Origin: Turritopsis dohrnii
Lineage: Eukaryota > Cnidaria > Hydrozoa > Anthoathecata > Oceaniidae
Reading direction: 5' to 3'
Assembly (NCBI GenBank): GCA_027922465.2
Contig: BQMF02000607.1
Coordinates: 152,248-216,247, forward strand
DNA length: 64,000 bases
In this document: positions 10,564 through 20,515 of the stretch, piece after piece
Layout of the letters: each line of letters begins with the position of its first letter
How positions within the stretch are numbered: the first letter of the stretch is position 1
Position numbers and translations under genes: made by a program
Notes under the pieces: generated by a model
What the model was told of the DNA's origin: nothing
Seen by the model: only the letters and a program-made list of their open reading frames with translations
The model's database searches: none

Positions 10564-11850
10564 TTACTGTCTAGTGACAAGGTACGTATAGATCAACCCC
10601 CCAACCCCTACAATCAGAGCCCATAAATTTTTACTTAACCAACCTACAACTTTTTTTGCTCTGTTCAATATCCATGATACGATAGAACCAATTATTCCCG
10701 GTAAAGCCTCTGCCGCTGTAGATGCCAATCTACCTAGAAGTGATGCTAACGCTTTGAGTTTATTTTTTATCCATTCCTTTGCATCGTCCTTTTTATCACC
10801 GCCTTTGTCAGGATTTTGCGAAGAACTTCCAGCTGCTGACCCTCCCGTTAACAAAGCTTCCACAAGGACACCGATAGCCATACCAAACCCTGTCAGAACG
10901 CTAACGATTGTTATACCTTGTTCACGGTATAGTGTTCATATCCTTTCACCTAATGTGGTATCTTTGTCGAGGACTTTAGCAATGGTTTCTTTGATGCTCG
11001 TAACTTGACTGTTTAGTTTGCCTTTGAGAATATTAATGTTCTCTTTCCTAGCTTCCAACTCTTCACGTAATCCCTCCATTCTCTCTTCAACCTCTTTTCG
11101 TTGTTCATGTGTGTATGTTGCATCATTTTCCATTTCTTCCAACTTGTTTTTCTCCTTATCGATATGCTGTTCTGTTCAAACCTTTTTTGCAACCTCTTCC
11201 TGAAGACCTCCTCGTATGTTTCTCAGCACTTTATCCAATCCTAACAGCTCACGCAGAGGATATTCAAATAGATCGCCGGTCTGAGTTGTTTCATGATCGA
11301 CCGATTGTTGTCTAAGCGTTGAAATTAAATCTTCCTTACTGTTCACCACATCACCAGACATATCTTCCAACTCTACATCGGTTTCTGTTGTGATTTTAGA
11401 TGTCGAAGGAAGCTCTTCTGCTATTTTGTTAAGTACAGCTGCCTGTCTGGCTGAAAATTTGCTCTTAGGTATATCATACCCTAAACTACGTAACCTGTTC
11501 TTACCCAATATTTCAGCTGTAGTACCGGTAGCCCTTAGTCTTCCATTGTTTGTCAATGGTTTGCTACTGTCTTTGTAGTATATTTCACCATCTCTAATTT
11601 CAAACTGATCGGTATATAACGTCTCAGGTTTTGACTGGAATTTTTCGGATAATCTATCATACAACCCTTCAACTAGTTCTTTCAAAACTCTAGTATTCAG
11701 ACTGAGACCTCCTAATGATGTTTCTCGTTCACCTGATGTATGTATCTGTGCACCCGTACGGTCTCCAGTTGGTATGAGAGGAAACGTCTCATCTGTTGTC
11801 TCATCTGTCATCCCATGTTCTCCAAAGGGGTCAATGTCAATGTCTGCCAT
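10564..11850 (-). pseudogene. coiled-coil protein with C-terminal membrane region, about 428 codons (left arm)
   Basis: ATG at 11848-11850 (MADIDIDPFGEHGMTDETTD). The acidic N-terminus and middle carry LSLNTRVLKELVEGLYDRLS and GKNRLRSLGYDIPKSKFS. A coiled coil spans about residues 225-300 (KNKLEEMEN, RKEVEERMEGLREELEARKE). The C-terminal 100 residues are hydrophobic with a final LIVGVGGLIYTYLV segment. Two TGAs interrupt it: 11176-11178 (private to this arm) and 10936-10938 (shared with the right arm, so older). From memory it is a frequent unnamed protein in coral genomes beside the same capsid genes. A virion spike or membrane-active protein is possible but unproven. Confidence 0.65.
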
Positions 11851-11905
11851 TTTATTTATTTAGAGGATAATTTGTTATTTATTATGTTATAACAACCCTC
11901 TAAAT

Positions 11906-12280
11906 ATGAGTTTTAAAATTTATCCAAAACTACCCACTGCTCCTGAGGATTTGAATGAGCAGGAAAACTTTAACGCAAGCGTAATAAATTCTGAGTTTGA
12001 AGAGTTGATAAGACTGAAGGACAAGTTTAGCATCAAGCTCAAGAGATACAACAAGGCAATAGAACGATCGATGCTTCTAAATGCTAGCTCAAGCGCTATA
12101 ACCATTGGCTCTGGAATCGGTTCAATTGCAACAGGGGCTACTATTATTGGAATGGCTATTTCCGCAGGATTAGGTGGTGTAGCCCTAGCCGGCTCTATCT
12201 GTACCGGACTTACCACAGCTGTCATCAAAAGATATCAAAAGAAAGTAGAAAAAATGATGAAATTATATGATATTGTCTTT
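11906..12280 (+). pseudogene. glycine-rich hydrophobic element protein, 3' end lost (left arm)
   Basis: Starts MSFKIYPKLPTAPEDLN, then a charged helix (EELIRLKDKFSIKLKRYNKA) and a long hydrophobic glycine/alanine/serine stretch at about residues 62-110 (IGSGIGSIATGATIIGMA) able to span membranes. The natural C-terminus is missing: at about 12280 the sequence turns into the opposite strand at the centre of the palindrome, and the frame ends in unrelated residues at 12331. The right-arm copy preserves more of the C-terminus. Confidence 0.65.
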
Positions 12281-12390
12281 CTAAAGCTTTGTAATATGTC
12301 CCCTGCAAAACCTGGAATTCTTTGTAATTGATCCTTCCATCAGTCAGCGCCTGACTTATGTTAGTTTCGAACACAGTGATTGAGGATGTA
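12281..12390. other. unpaired spacer at the centre of the inverted repeat
   Basis: About 110 bases without a mirror copy. On the minus strand they continue the right-arm MSFK gene (TNISQALTDGRINYKEFQVL), so the spacer is single-copy viral sequence. The palindrome therefore turns inside this gene. An asymmetric short spacer is typical of fold-back or broken-end inverted duplication. Confidence 0.8.
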
Positions 12391-12760
12391 ACAATATCAC
12401 ATAATTTCATCATTTTTTCTACTTTCTTTTGATATCTTTTGATGACAGCTGTGGTAAGTCCGGTACAGATAGAGCCGGCTAGGCTACACCACCTAATCCT
12501 GCGGAAATAGCCATTCCAATAATAGTATCCCCTGTTACAATTGAACCGATGCCAGAGCCAATGGTTATAGCGCTTGAGCTAGCATTTAAAAGCATCGATC
12601 GTTCTTTTGCCTTGTTGTATCTCTTGAGCCTGATGCTAAACTTGTCCTTCAGTCTTATCAACTCTTCAAACTCAGAATTTATTACGCTTGCGTTAAAGTT
12701 TTCCTGCTCATTCAAATCCTCAGGAGCAGTGGGTAGTTTTGGATAAATTTTAAAACTCAT
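12283..12760 (-). pseudogene. glycine-rich hydrophobic element protein (right arm, fuller C-terminus)
   Basis: Same start as the left copy (MSFKIYPK at 12760). A one-base deletion near 12483, private to this arm, shifts the frame in the hydrophobic region. After it the homologous frame continues through KVEKMMKLCDIVTSSITVF into the spacer, ending in a helical tail (QALTDGRINYKEFQVLQ). About 12283 the frame runs into left-arm sequence, so the true stop is lost. The divergent ATG partner is the coiled-coil gene at 12816, 55 bases away; the gap is AT-rich and probably holds both promoters. Confidence 0.65.
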
Positions 12761-12815
12761 ATTTAGAGGGTTGTTATAACAAAATAAATAATAATTTATC
12801 CTCTAAATAAATAAA

Positions 12816-14102
12816 ATGGCAGACATTGACATTGACCCCTTTGGAGAACATGGGATGACAGATGAGACAACAGATGAGATTTTTCCTCTCATACCAACTG
12901 GAGACCGTACGGGTGCACAGATACATACATCAGGTGAACGAGAAACATCATTTGGAGGTCTCAGTCTGAATACTAGAGTTTTGAAAGAACTAGTTGAAGG
13001 GTTGTATGATAGATTATCTGAAAAATTTCAGTCAAAACCGGAGACGTTATATACCGATCAGTTTGAAATTAGAGATGGTGAATTATACCACAAAGACAGT
13101 AGCAAACCATTGACAAACAATGGAAGACTAAGAGCTAGCGGTACTATAGCTGAAATATTGGGTAAGAACAGGTTACGTAGTTTAGGGTATGATATACCTA
13201 AGAGCAAATTTTCAGCCAGACAGGCAGCTGTACTTAACAAAATAGCAGAAGAGCTTCCCTCGGCATCTAAAATCACAACAGCAACCGATGTAGAGTTGGA
13301 AGATATGTCTGGTGATGTGGTGAACAGTACGGAAGATTTAATTTCAACGCTTAGACAACAATCGGTCGATCATGAAACAACTCAGACCGGCGATCTATTT
13401 GAATATCCTGTGCGTGAGCTGTTAGGATTGGATAAAGTGCTGAGAAACATACGAGGAGGTCTTCAGGAAGAGGTTGCAAAAAAGGTTCGAACAGAACAGC
13501 ATATCGATAAGGAGAAAAACAAGTTGGAAGAAATGGAAAATGATGCAACATACACACATGAACAACGAAAAGAGGTTGAAGAGAGAATGGAGGGATTACG
13601 TGAAGAGTTGGAAGCTAGGAAAGAGAACATTAATATTCTCAAAGGCAAACTAAACAGTCAAGTTACGAGCATCAAAGAAACCATTGCCAAAGTCCTCGAC
13701 AAAGATACCACATTAGGTGAAAGGATATGAACACTATACCGTGAACAAGGTATAACAATCGTTAGCGTTCTGACAGGGTTTGGTATGGCTATCGGTGTCC
13801 TTGTGGAAGCTTTGTTAACGGGAGGGTCAGCAGCTGGAAGTTCTTCGCAAAATCCTGACAAAGGCGGTGATAAAAAGGACGATGCAAAGGAATGGATAAA
13901 AAATAAACTCAAAGCGTTAGCATCACTTCTAGGTAGATTGGCATCTACAGCGGCAGAGGCTTTACCGGGAATAATTGGTTCTATCGTATCATGGATATTG
14001 AACAGAGCAAAAAAAGTTGTAGGTTGGTTAAGTCAAAATTTATGGGCTCTGGTTGTAGGGGTTGGGGGGTTGATCTATACGTACCTTGTCACTAGACAGT
14101 AA
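12816..14102 (+). pseudogene. coiled-coil protein with C-terminal membrane region (right arm)
   Basis: The first 304 codons are open (12816-13730), then TGA at 13728-13730 at exactly the position also stopped in the left arm. The homologous frame goes on without further stops to 14102 (MAIGVLVEALLTGGSAAGSS to YTYLVTRQ). Only the shared stop is present, so this copy is less damaged than the left one. The C-terminal part has three hydrophobic stretches separated by a lysine-rich loop (GGDKKDDAKEWIKNKLK), as in membrane-active peptides; that is only a resemblance. Confidence 0.65.
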
Positions 14103-14159
14103 CCATCTGAAGGTGTATATGTTACATGTATCGTGTAACATAATTTTTGTTGATGGTTA

Positions 14160-14825
14160 TCATCTTTCAAAATACCACACAATTTCACCAACACCGAGCA
14201 TACTCAGAGCTATAAAAACCAATTCCCTTTCATGTCGATCATGACTCGGTGTATAAAAGTCGCTCAATACAGGCGCCCGTGGTAATGGTTCAAGAGATTT
14301 ATCAAACACCCTATTGTACCCTCTCATTGCATCATTTAGCTCTACGAATTTAGTCTCAGACTTCTTTTCGAGCGCTAGTTGTTTATTGATGAAATCGATC
14401 CTTTCCTGTCGCTTTTGCTGCCATTCAATCTGTGCTTTTTGTAATTTTTCTATGGCCAAATCATGACGTTTTCTTTCCTTATCGATTCTGTCTTTGGATA
14501 AACTTGAAAACAGATAGCTTGATCCTGTGAAAGCCAAAGCGTTAGCTAAAGCTCCACCTAAAATCTTTTGTTTCGTTAAGTATTCCTTTGTTATTTCACT
14601 AGCGGCGATAATGGCAACTAGTTTTGCCGTATCTTCCAAGTCGAATTTTTGAATTAAGGGAGGTGTCATTTTTAATACCTTTTTTCCTAGCATAGAGTAG
14701 CCGATAGCGAAAACGCAGACGACTGATGCGTGATATAAATCGTTGACGATACTTTTCTTGTCCATGTTTGTTACATATATTGCGAAATTATATATAGCGT
14801 TATTTATCCTTTTATTCCATTTCAT
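14160..14825 (-). CDS. fused A/B element protein, 221 aa (right arm)
   Basis: One open frame from MKWNKRINN to WYFER. Compared with the left arm, about 47 bases are missing between KQKIL and GGALANAL; these hold the end of A and the start of B. The deletion brings the two frames into register, making a fusion. N-terminal half: hydrophobic VVCVFAIGYSMLG and KLVAIIAASEITKEYL. C-terminal half: long charged helix and a proline turn (LEPLPRAPVLSDFYTPS). It is open by accident of decay rather than by ancestry, if the left arm is the older form. Confidence 0.6.
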   Translation of the reverse strand: MKWNKRINNAIYNFAIYVTNMDKKSIVNDLYHASVVCVFAIGYSMLGKKVLKMTPPLIQKFDLEDTAKLVAIIAASEITKEYLTKQKILGGALANALAFTGSSYLFSSLSKDRIDKERKRHDLAIEKLQKAQIEWQQKRQERIDFINKQLALEKKSETKFVELNDAMRGYNRVFDKSLEPLPRAPVLSDFYTPSHDRHERELVFIALSMLGVGEIVWYFER

Positions 14826-15156
14826 GTTTATTGATTTTCACCGGTATTTTAGATTTTTGTGGAAGGGGGGTGGATGGTGACCCATTGGGTAATATTTGCT
14901 CTTTTTTTTTATACACAAAATAAGCAAATCTACCAACTAAACCGAGAGCTATTATTCCACCTACACCATAGGTGTAGTACATAGGTTGTTCATTTGGTTT
15001 GGTGAGAGAGTCCTCAGGCTTCTCCACTTCTTTTTGAGGTGACACTTGTTTCAATTCTTCTCGTTTTTTACGGCTGTACTCTGCCAACCTCTTACCTGCT
15101 TCAACCTTTTTAGGGTTCTTCGTTGTCACTTGAATGGGAGTCTGTTCTTCTGACAT
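14812..15156 (-). CDS. 114-aa basic single-pass membrane protein (right arm)
   Basis: Intact and nearly identical to 9462-9806; differences include an Asn to Ser change in the basic block and His to Asn near the end. Its last 14 bases overlap the start of the fused A/B frame, the same overlap as in the left arm, which suggests translational coupling or simple compaction. Confidence 0.6.
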   Translation of the reverse strand: MSEEQTPIQVTTKNPKKVEAGKRLAEYSRKKREELKQVSPQKEVEKPEDSLTKPNEQPMYYTYGVGGIIALGLVGRFAYFVYKKKEQILPNGSPSTPLPQKSKIPVKINKHEME

Positions 15157-15253
15157 TTTTATTATCTGCTGTATTTACATTATCATCGGATTTCTTTAAA
15201 TTTATTCCATTAAGGTAATGCCTCCCGGTAATAAGTCCAACACTGAGTGATGC

Positions 15254-15745
15254 TTATAATGAGCCGAGTTTATAATATAAGTCACATGTAAATCTTTGAA
15301 GGGCAGAGTTTAAGAAGGGGTCAATTTCCAGGTCATTGCTCAATGCATCTTGATTGTTTATTCCTAACGTTGCACAAGCTTCCATGGAATAAATGCGTGT
15401 GAGTGATTTCCCCAAGGATTTTACCATTTGACCTGATAGTTTAGCCTCGTAGCTACTAAAAAGTTTTTTTAACTCTTCATCTTTGAGTTTGTTAATTTGC
15501 TCTTCCGTGTACATTTTCCCTAAGTATAGCTTGCTATTCCCAGTTAAGACATACTCGAGCAATTTTTGCTTTTTACCATCTGAAGGTGGTTGTGGGAATT
15601 CACCTGGAATATCGGAGCCGATTAAATTATCGATCGCCGTTTCCGCCATTTTTATTAGGGAGAGGTATTTTTTTAATACAGAATAAAAGCAAAATAGCGA
15701 GACCAGCAGTATGCTTAATAACATGAAGTTGACATATTCTATCAT
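15254..15745 (-). CDS. 163-aa membrane-anchored element protein (right arm)
   Basis: Intact; mirrors 8870-9361. Replacements such as Glu-Ile-Asp for Glu-Thr-Asn and Met-Glu for Met-Gly lie in the C-terminal third, while the membrane segment and the FLNSALQRFTCDLYY end are unchanged. Being open in both arms, it is one of the few genes here without any lesion. Confidence 0.6.
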   Translation of the reverse strand: MIEYVNFMLLSILLVSLFCFYSVLKKYLSLIKMAETAIDNLIGSDIPGEFPQPPSDGKKQKLLEYVLTGNSKLYLGKMYTEEQINKLKDEELKKLFSSYEAKLSGQMVKSLGKSLTRIYSMEACATLGINNQDALSNDLEIDPFLNSALQRFTCDLYYKLGSL

Positions 15746-15754
15746 TTTGTTGTG

Positions 15755-16055
15755 TTTGTTATAATTTTCTTATGTTCTCTTATAATTTTGCTGTAATTTG
15801 CTGTATAAGAGTTTGCTGTCTTCTTATAATTTTGTTGAAATTTGTTGTATAAGAGTTTGCTATCTTCTTATAGCTTTGTTGAAATTTGTTGTATAAGAGT
15901 TTGCTATCTTCTTATAATTTTGTTATAATTTGCTGTATAAGAGTTTGCTATTTTCTTATAATATTGTTATAATTTGCTGTATAAGAGTTTGCTATCTTCT
16001 TATAGCTTTGTTGGAATTTGCTGTATAAGAGTTTGCTATAGCACTCTTATAACAG
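15755..16055. repeat. 44-bp tandem repeat (right arm)
   Basis: Six units of GTATAAGAGTTTGCT plus a variable ATCTTCTTATA-like part, mirror of 8560-8860. The units have diverged individually, but the number and spacing are kept. Confidence 0.9.
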
Positions 16056-16103
16056 TCTTGCAAGTCTTACAATTTTGTTACAAGAGTCATGTAACAAACA
16101 ACG

Positions 16104-16718
16104 TTAACCTGCTCAGCAAATCATATACGTTCTTGGATGTTCCATTCTCATGACTAGGCACGCGTGTTTCCCTCCTTTCAGTTTTTCCTTGACATCTTTC
16201 AATTCTTCTCGCGAATCAATGACATCATTCTCTTCATGTATAGTGGCTAGATCGTTTCTATCTTTTGGATACCACACATATAACATTTTAGCTTGCCGTC
16301 GTAAATTTTTAGGTATAGCTGTGTATGACTGTGTAAGTAACCATAGCGAATGATTTCGATGGCGACCACTAATTGCCAACTCGAGAAAAGGCTGTCTCTT
16401 TTTGTCCAATTTTTCATCAGCGATGATGTCATCAATCAGAAATAAGGTTAAGTATCCAGCACAGAAAAAGTCCATTTTCTTAATCCATTCATACAAAGAT
16501 CCTTCCAGTTCAATTAAAATCACATAGCTGTCATTCCAGAACCACTTCCGATCTCTGTAAGTCTGATTCCACCTCAAGGTGGGACATGTAATCACGATGA
16601 AATCAAAGTGATCATAGTAATAGTTTTCTAATAATTTTACGACATGGGCAGTTTTATTGCACGATGTTGGTCCAACGAATAATGCTGTGTGAGGCTCTTT
16701 CATGTAAAGTGTATCCAT
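16104..16718 (-). CDS. A32-like packaging ATPase (right arm, better copy)
   Basis: Open from MDTLYMKEPH (16718) to a TGA at 16113-16115, three residues before the stop position used in the left arm. It carries the same Asn-containing P-loop GPTSCNKT, Walker B LFLIDDI and the DKKRQPFLELAISGRH segment that is interrupted in the left copy. At about 201 residues it is in the usual 200-250 range for Polinton ATPases. The Asn in both arms means the P-loop change is older than the duplication. Confidence 0.85.
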
Positions 16719-16723
16719 TTTTT

Positions 16724-18277
16724 CTAATATAAGGCAGACATAAATTGACCGTTTTGTATGTTTAGTTGAGCGTCCATTATTAGATATATATAAGCGTTTA
16801 AGTTTCCTGCAGTTTCAGCGGTCTTTTCAATCTGTAAAGTGATGCCTTCACTCGCATTTTCAATCTTTCGACCGGTCCCATGCAAGACATTCTCATCAAT
16901 TGTTCTGAAATCTAACCATAGAGCATACTTGTTTGTCAAGTAATCAGAGACTTTTACATCATGTAATCCCAAGCGCTTTCGGTTTTCGCCTACGCTATTA
17001 TCTTTTGGTTTTCCTTTAGCAAAATACTTGCAAATCTCATTGTATTGCTCAAACGGCTGCATCCCTTGAGCAGAAAGTTGGTTAGGCTTACCCTCGACGA
17101 TGACAGATACTTTTTTGATTTTTGGATTGTAGAATTTACCGGTATCTCGTTTGTAGGATTCTTCTTCTTCAAACAGAACTAAGATACCCTTCAAAGATTT
17201 GGCAGGTGTGTTGAATGACCAATAGACCTTTCCCGAATTTCTGTTTAAACACAGTGTTATAGCCTAGCCTCTAAGTTTCGCCTATTTTTCAAACTCTTAA
17301 TTACTTCTAATTATTCCACTGGGGAACTGAAAGAACGAGTAACTATTACTTACTGAGAACATTATGCAATTAGAAAAACAATAAAGAACATAGAAACGAG
17401 GCGAAACTTAGAAGCTAGGCCGTAACACGGTGTTTAAACAGAAATTCGGGAAAGGTGTATTCCACGTTGTGTCTGACTTGTTTACTCTAATTTGTCTGTG
17501 CCGCAAAATCCTATCATAGAGCAAAGCCATGTTTTCGTATTCAGATGTGATTTTTCTAGCCAAAGTGGGTTGTGTCACAATCTCATATTCAAGTGAGATG
17601 TTAGATATTTTGTATTTACCATCTGGGTTACTTCTTTGACCTCCGGCAGAAAGTGAGGGTTTAGAATAAATAACTCAGTTATAGTCGTTAAATGTGATCT
17701 CGTAGCAAAGCCTACTCCCTAAACCCGCTTGATAATATGGAATAGTACTATCTAGCATCTCAAAGTCGAGTGGAATGACAAACTTGTTCTTATAAGTGTC
17801 AGCAATGGCCTTGTCTTCTACATCAGTGGTGTCTTTATCGGAAGCAGCGATCCTCAATTAAATACAATTTTCTGTACACCCATCGTCGATGGTGATACCC
17901 TGTCTTATCACATTTCTCTTTTCAAACTTGGTTAACCATAAATCTCTGTAACACCCAAAAATATCAAAGTCACCGATACTTAATATCTCGTTACCTTCGA
18001 ACTTGACAGCCAACTTTTTAACGATAGCTCTCCCAATGTTACTGACCAATGTTCTTTTTGAGTCAGCTTTCGACTCGAGTTCAATATCAAAACTTAGATT
18101 AGTTGTTCCTGGAATAATAACATCATCGCTACCTAAATTTGGAAACCTAACCAACAATAGCTGATTTTGATCAATCTGACTTGGATTGTGTGTGACAATT
18201 ACTTTTTGACGAGAGCCTTTTACACCGCGGGCAGTTCTAAGTGAACGTTCTGGATTTAATCTTTTTCCGTACTCCAT
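16724..18277 (-). pseudogene. double-jelly-roll major capsid protein (right arm)
   Basis: Mirror of 6338-7891 with the same MITE (17227-17455). Two stops are private to this arm: TAA at 17858-17860 and TGA at 17675-17677. The N-terminal block and FDIFGCYRDLWLT are retained, as is the C-terminal part from about 17226 to 16724. This copy is therefore more damaged than the left one. Confidence 0.85.
17227..17455. mobile_element. 229-bp MITE inside the capsid gene (right arm)
   Basis: Same element and same site as 7160-7388, in mirrored orientation, with the same 57-bp terminal repeats. Identical length in both arms supports a single insertion before the duplication. Confidence 0.85.
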
Positions 18278-18319
18278 TATTAATTATGATATATAATTTA
18301 TTATTACTTTTTATCTCGG

Positions 18320-18874
18320 TTAGCGAATGTGTAAAACAACGGTTCTTCCCAGGTCTTCTTTTAACATATTGCCATGTTGATCTGTGATTTTCAACGTGAA
18401 AGACTGAAATACACCATTTTTTAATTTTTTGTACTGAGGGTTTTTAGGCTCAACATGTGTGAAGTCTCTATATTTAGCCATGTGATAGGTTAGTAAAATA
18501 TCACTTAGCTTTCCATTCTCAAGATTTTGAGTGTTGTCAAGTTCAGAGAGATGCAAATTAATTTTGGTTACGCTAGCGAGCTTACTTGTTTTGATTATTC
18601 GAGGGTCTTTGTCTTTGCCTAATGAGGTAAGTTCTACATTACCTGCTAAAAAGGCATTCAATTCCTTGCTAGTGAATGTTCTTTGTGGTAGCAACTTTTC
18701 CCCTTTTCCTTGTCCAACAGACAGAGCCAGAGTGAAGGGTGTGGTTATTTCATACGTTACATTGTCTGCAAACATCTCAAGCAATGCAATTTCTTTTGAG
18801 CCATCCAAGTTTTATATGGGGTAAGACAAATAGATTTTCTTTTCTCCTTTTACGACATTTACTGTGATATACAA
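18320..18874 (-). pseudogene. small beta-rich virion-type protein (right arm)
   Basis: Mirror of 5741-6295. The start codon has become TTG (18872-18874) and a TAA lies at about 18809-18811 (after SYPI). The rest is open from the following Met region (DGSKEIALLEMF) to VVLHIR. Short replacements, such as SVGQGKGEK for SFGEVKGEK, indicate relaxed decay. Confidence 0.6.
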
Positions 18875-18912
18875 TTCTTGTATTAGAGAATAGAAGATAA
18901 TATTTTTAAATA

Positions 18913-20069
18913 ATGGAGAACATTTTTAAATATGCTCCCAATGCGCTTTATAATTCAAATGGAGGACAAGACCTTCAGATATTGAATGCTAAAGATTTAT
19001 ACAAACAAACAATTATTGTCTCTAAAAATGGTTCTTTTGCTGTGATCTTTCCCAACATTTTTACTAATTACGAAATGGATGAAAATGAACAATGTATGAA
19101 AATTTGGCAGGAACAACCATTTAAATTATGGCAAACCCAACTCAATTTTGTCATTTGGTGTGCTTCAAGTGCTTGTGGAGTCAGTTCTGAATATCTGAAA
19201 AAGGTCGCTGTACTCCTATGATTAGATCAGTATATCGTTTTCACGTCTATTATCACGATAGACGAATCATTAAGCGCTTGCAGACACCTCTACCTTTTGA
19301 AGATAGTTTCAACCAATACGATAATCCTTATAACAAGGAAGAGTTTTTAAAAATCTGTAGTGAATATGGTGTCGATTCTGATCCTAAAAAATACAAAGGG
19401 CAATATTTTTACAGCTCGTATTAAAAAAGACGTAAAAACTATCCAAAACCAGGCCTAAGTTATTTCACAGACGACTCCATGACACGATGGATTATAGAAA
19501 AATCTAAAGGCTTTAAAAAAACAGGTCTTGTGAAGATCTCAGAAAGTGTTAGAGCATATGCTTATCTTCTTCTTAGTTCACAAGCCTCAGCTCATTCTTC
19601 TATCTTAGGTAATAATTCAAGCTCTTTGACAACTCAAAGAGTTTTTATGAACAACTTTGAAGACATTGTTAACCGCAGAGTTGATATTCAAGATGACATT
19701 AAACGTTATCAGGATACTTTAAATTACGCTTCAAGCAAAGTTGTTTATTCAGTTGGACAAGGTATTTACATGTCACCTAGTGACATAAATCTAAACATTA
19801 AGTCGGGGGTGTCTGGTTACAATAACAAAATTCTCATATCTAATGAGAACTTGAGCCTCGGAAGAAATAAAATGATTAATGTTGTGCAAGAGCATCATAT
19901 TTCAAACAAGGTAACTAGCTCTCCAACACAAACAAAAAATAAAAGTTCACAAAATGAAGTTCACAAAAGAGTGGGTCAAACAAATTCACTTCCATCTCAT
20001 GAAAAAGAGAAAATTGCTTTGATTTTAGCGATAACCACGATGTTTAGCATATGGTATATATTTCGCTGA
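18913..20069 (+). pseudogene. conserved Polinton-like element protein (right arm)
   Basis: Mirror of 4545-5702, one base shorter. A deletion near 19203 shifts the frame after SSEYLKK, and a TAA lies at 19422-19424. Neither lesion is in the left arm, and the two left-arm stops are absent here. The final membrane segment is intact. Confidence 0.7.
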
Positions 20070-20515
20070 TCAGCGCATGTAGTTTGCAATTATAGCCGGC
20101 ATTGTGGATACATGCTTACACTTCTAAGCCCTGGCGTTTTGTTGAATTTCGATCGAAATGACGGTAACCTGAATGTCTCTATGGACCAGAGAAACCCGAC
20201 AGTGATAAATCACCCGGACGCAATGCTAACCATTCCGCGATATATTCAACTCAACTGCGGGGAAGTCCGCACTCATGCACGTTTCACAACCAGAACATGA
20301 GAGATCTACAACCGCCGAAGTAGATATACTTCCTCTCAGACGAACTGCGTGGGGTTCGAACACACGACCTTGCTGGTGCAAGTTAGCCTTCTTATCCACT
20401 AGACTACGCTAATCTGTGTGTTATGAGTATTGTTAGCTCATTTATGTTATAAAGTTTAAACTGCTACAAACTGCTTTTTACTACAATTCGGGATTCCCCC
20501 TGGACATTTTTCTGA
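20070..20515 (-). repeat. tRNA-derived SINE-like element (right arm)
   Basis: On the minus strand a tRNA-like head at about 20350-20412 shows an A-box TAGTCTAGTGG and a B-box region GTGTTCGAACC, the internal promoter of RNA polymerase III, followed by the block shared with 4261-4544. About 100 bases of other sequence precede the head. The head and its leader (20354-20515) are absent from the left arm. I see no reliable cloverleaf for a functional tRNA. Confidence 0.6.

Larger units (their letters stand above)
1861..12280 (+). repeat. left arm of a 21-kb inverted repeat (virus module)
   Basis: This arm is the near-complete reverse complement of 12391-22912. Matching starts at CCGTGAAAACGAAAAC (1861) and its complement ending at 22912. 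Paired genes have nearly constant coordinate sums: about 24615 for the capsid block, 24666 for the central genes and 24773 at the outer end. The steps come from small indels and from a block of about 160 bp present only in the right arm. In stretches compared by eye the arms differ at about one to two bases per hundred. The module therefore exists as two divergent copies rather than as a terminal repeat. Confidence 0.95.

Noticed and set aside
20340..20420. Functional tRNA gene on the minus strand
   Set aside because: A- and B-box-like motifs are present, but acceptor and T stems do not pair well, so it is better read as a SINE head.
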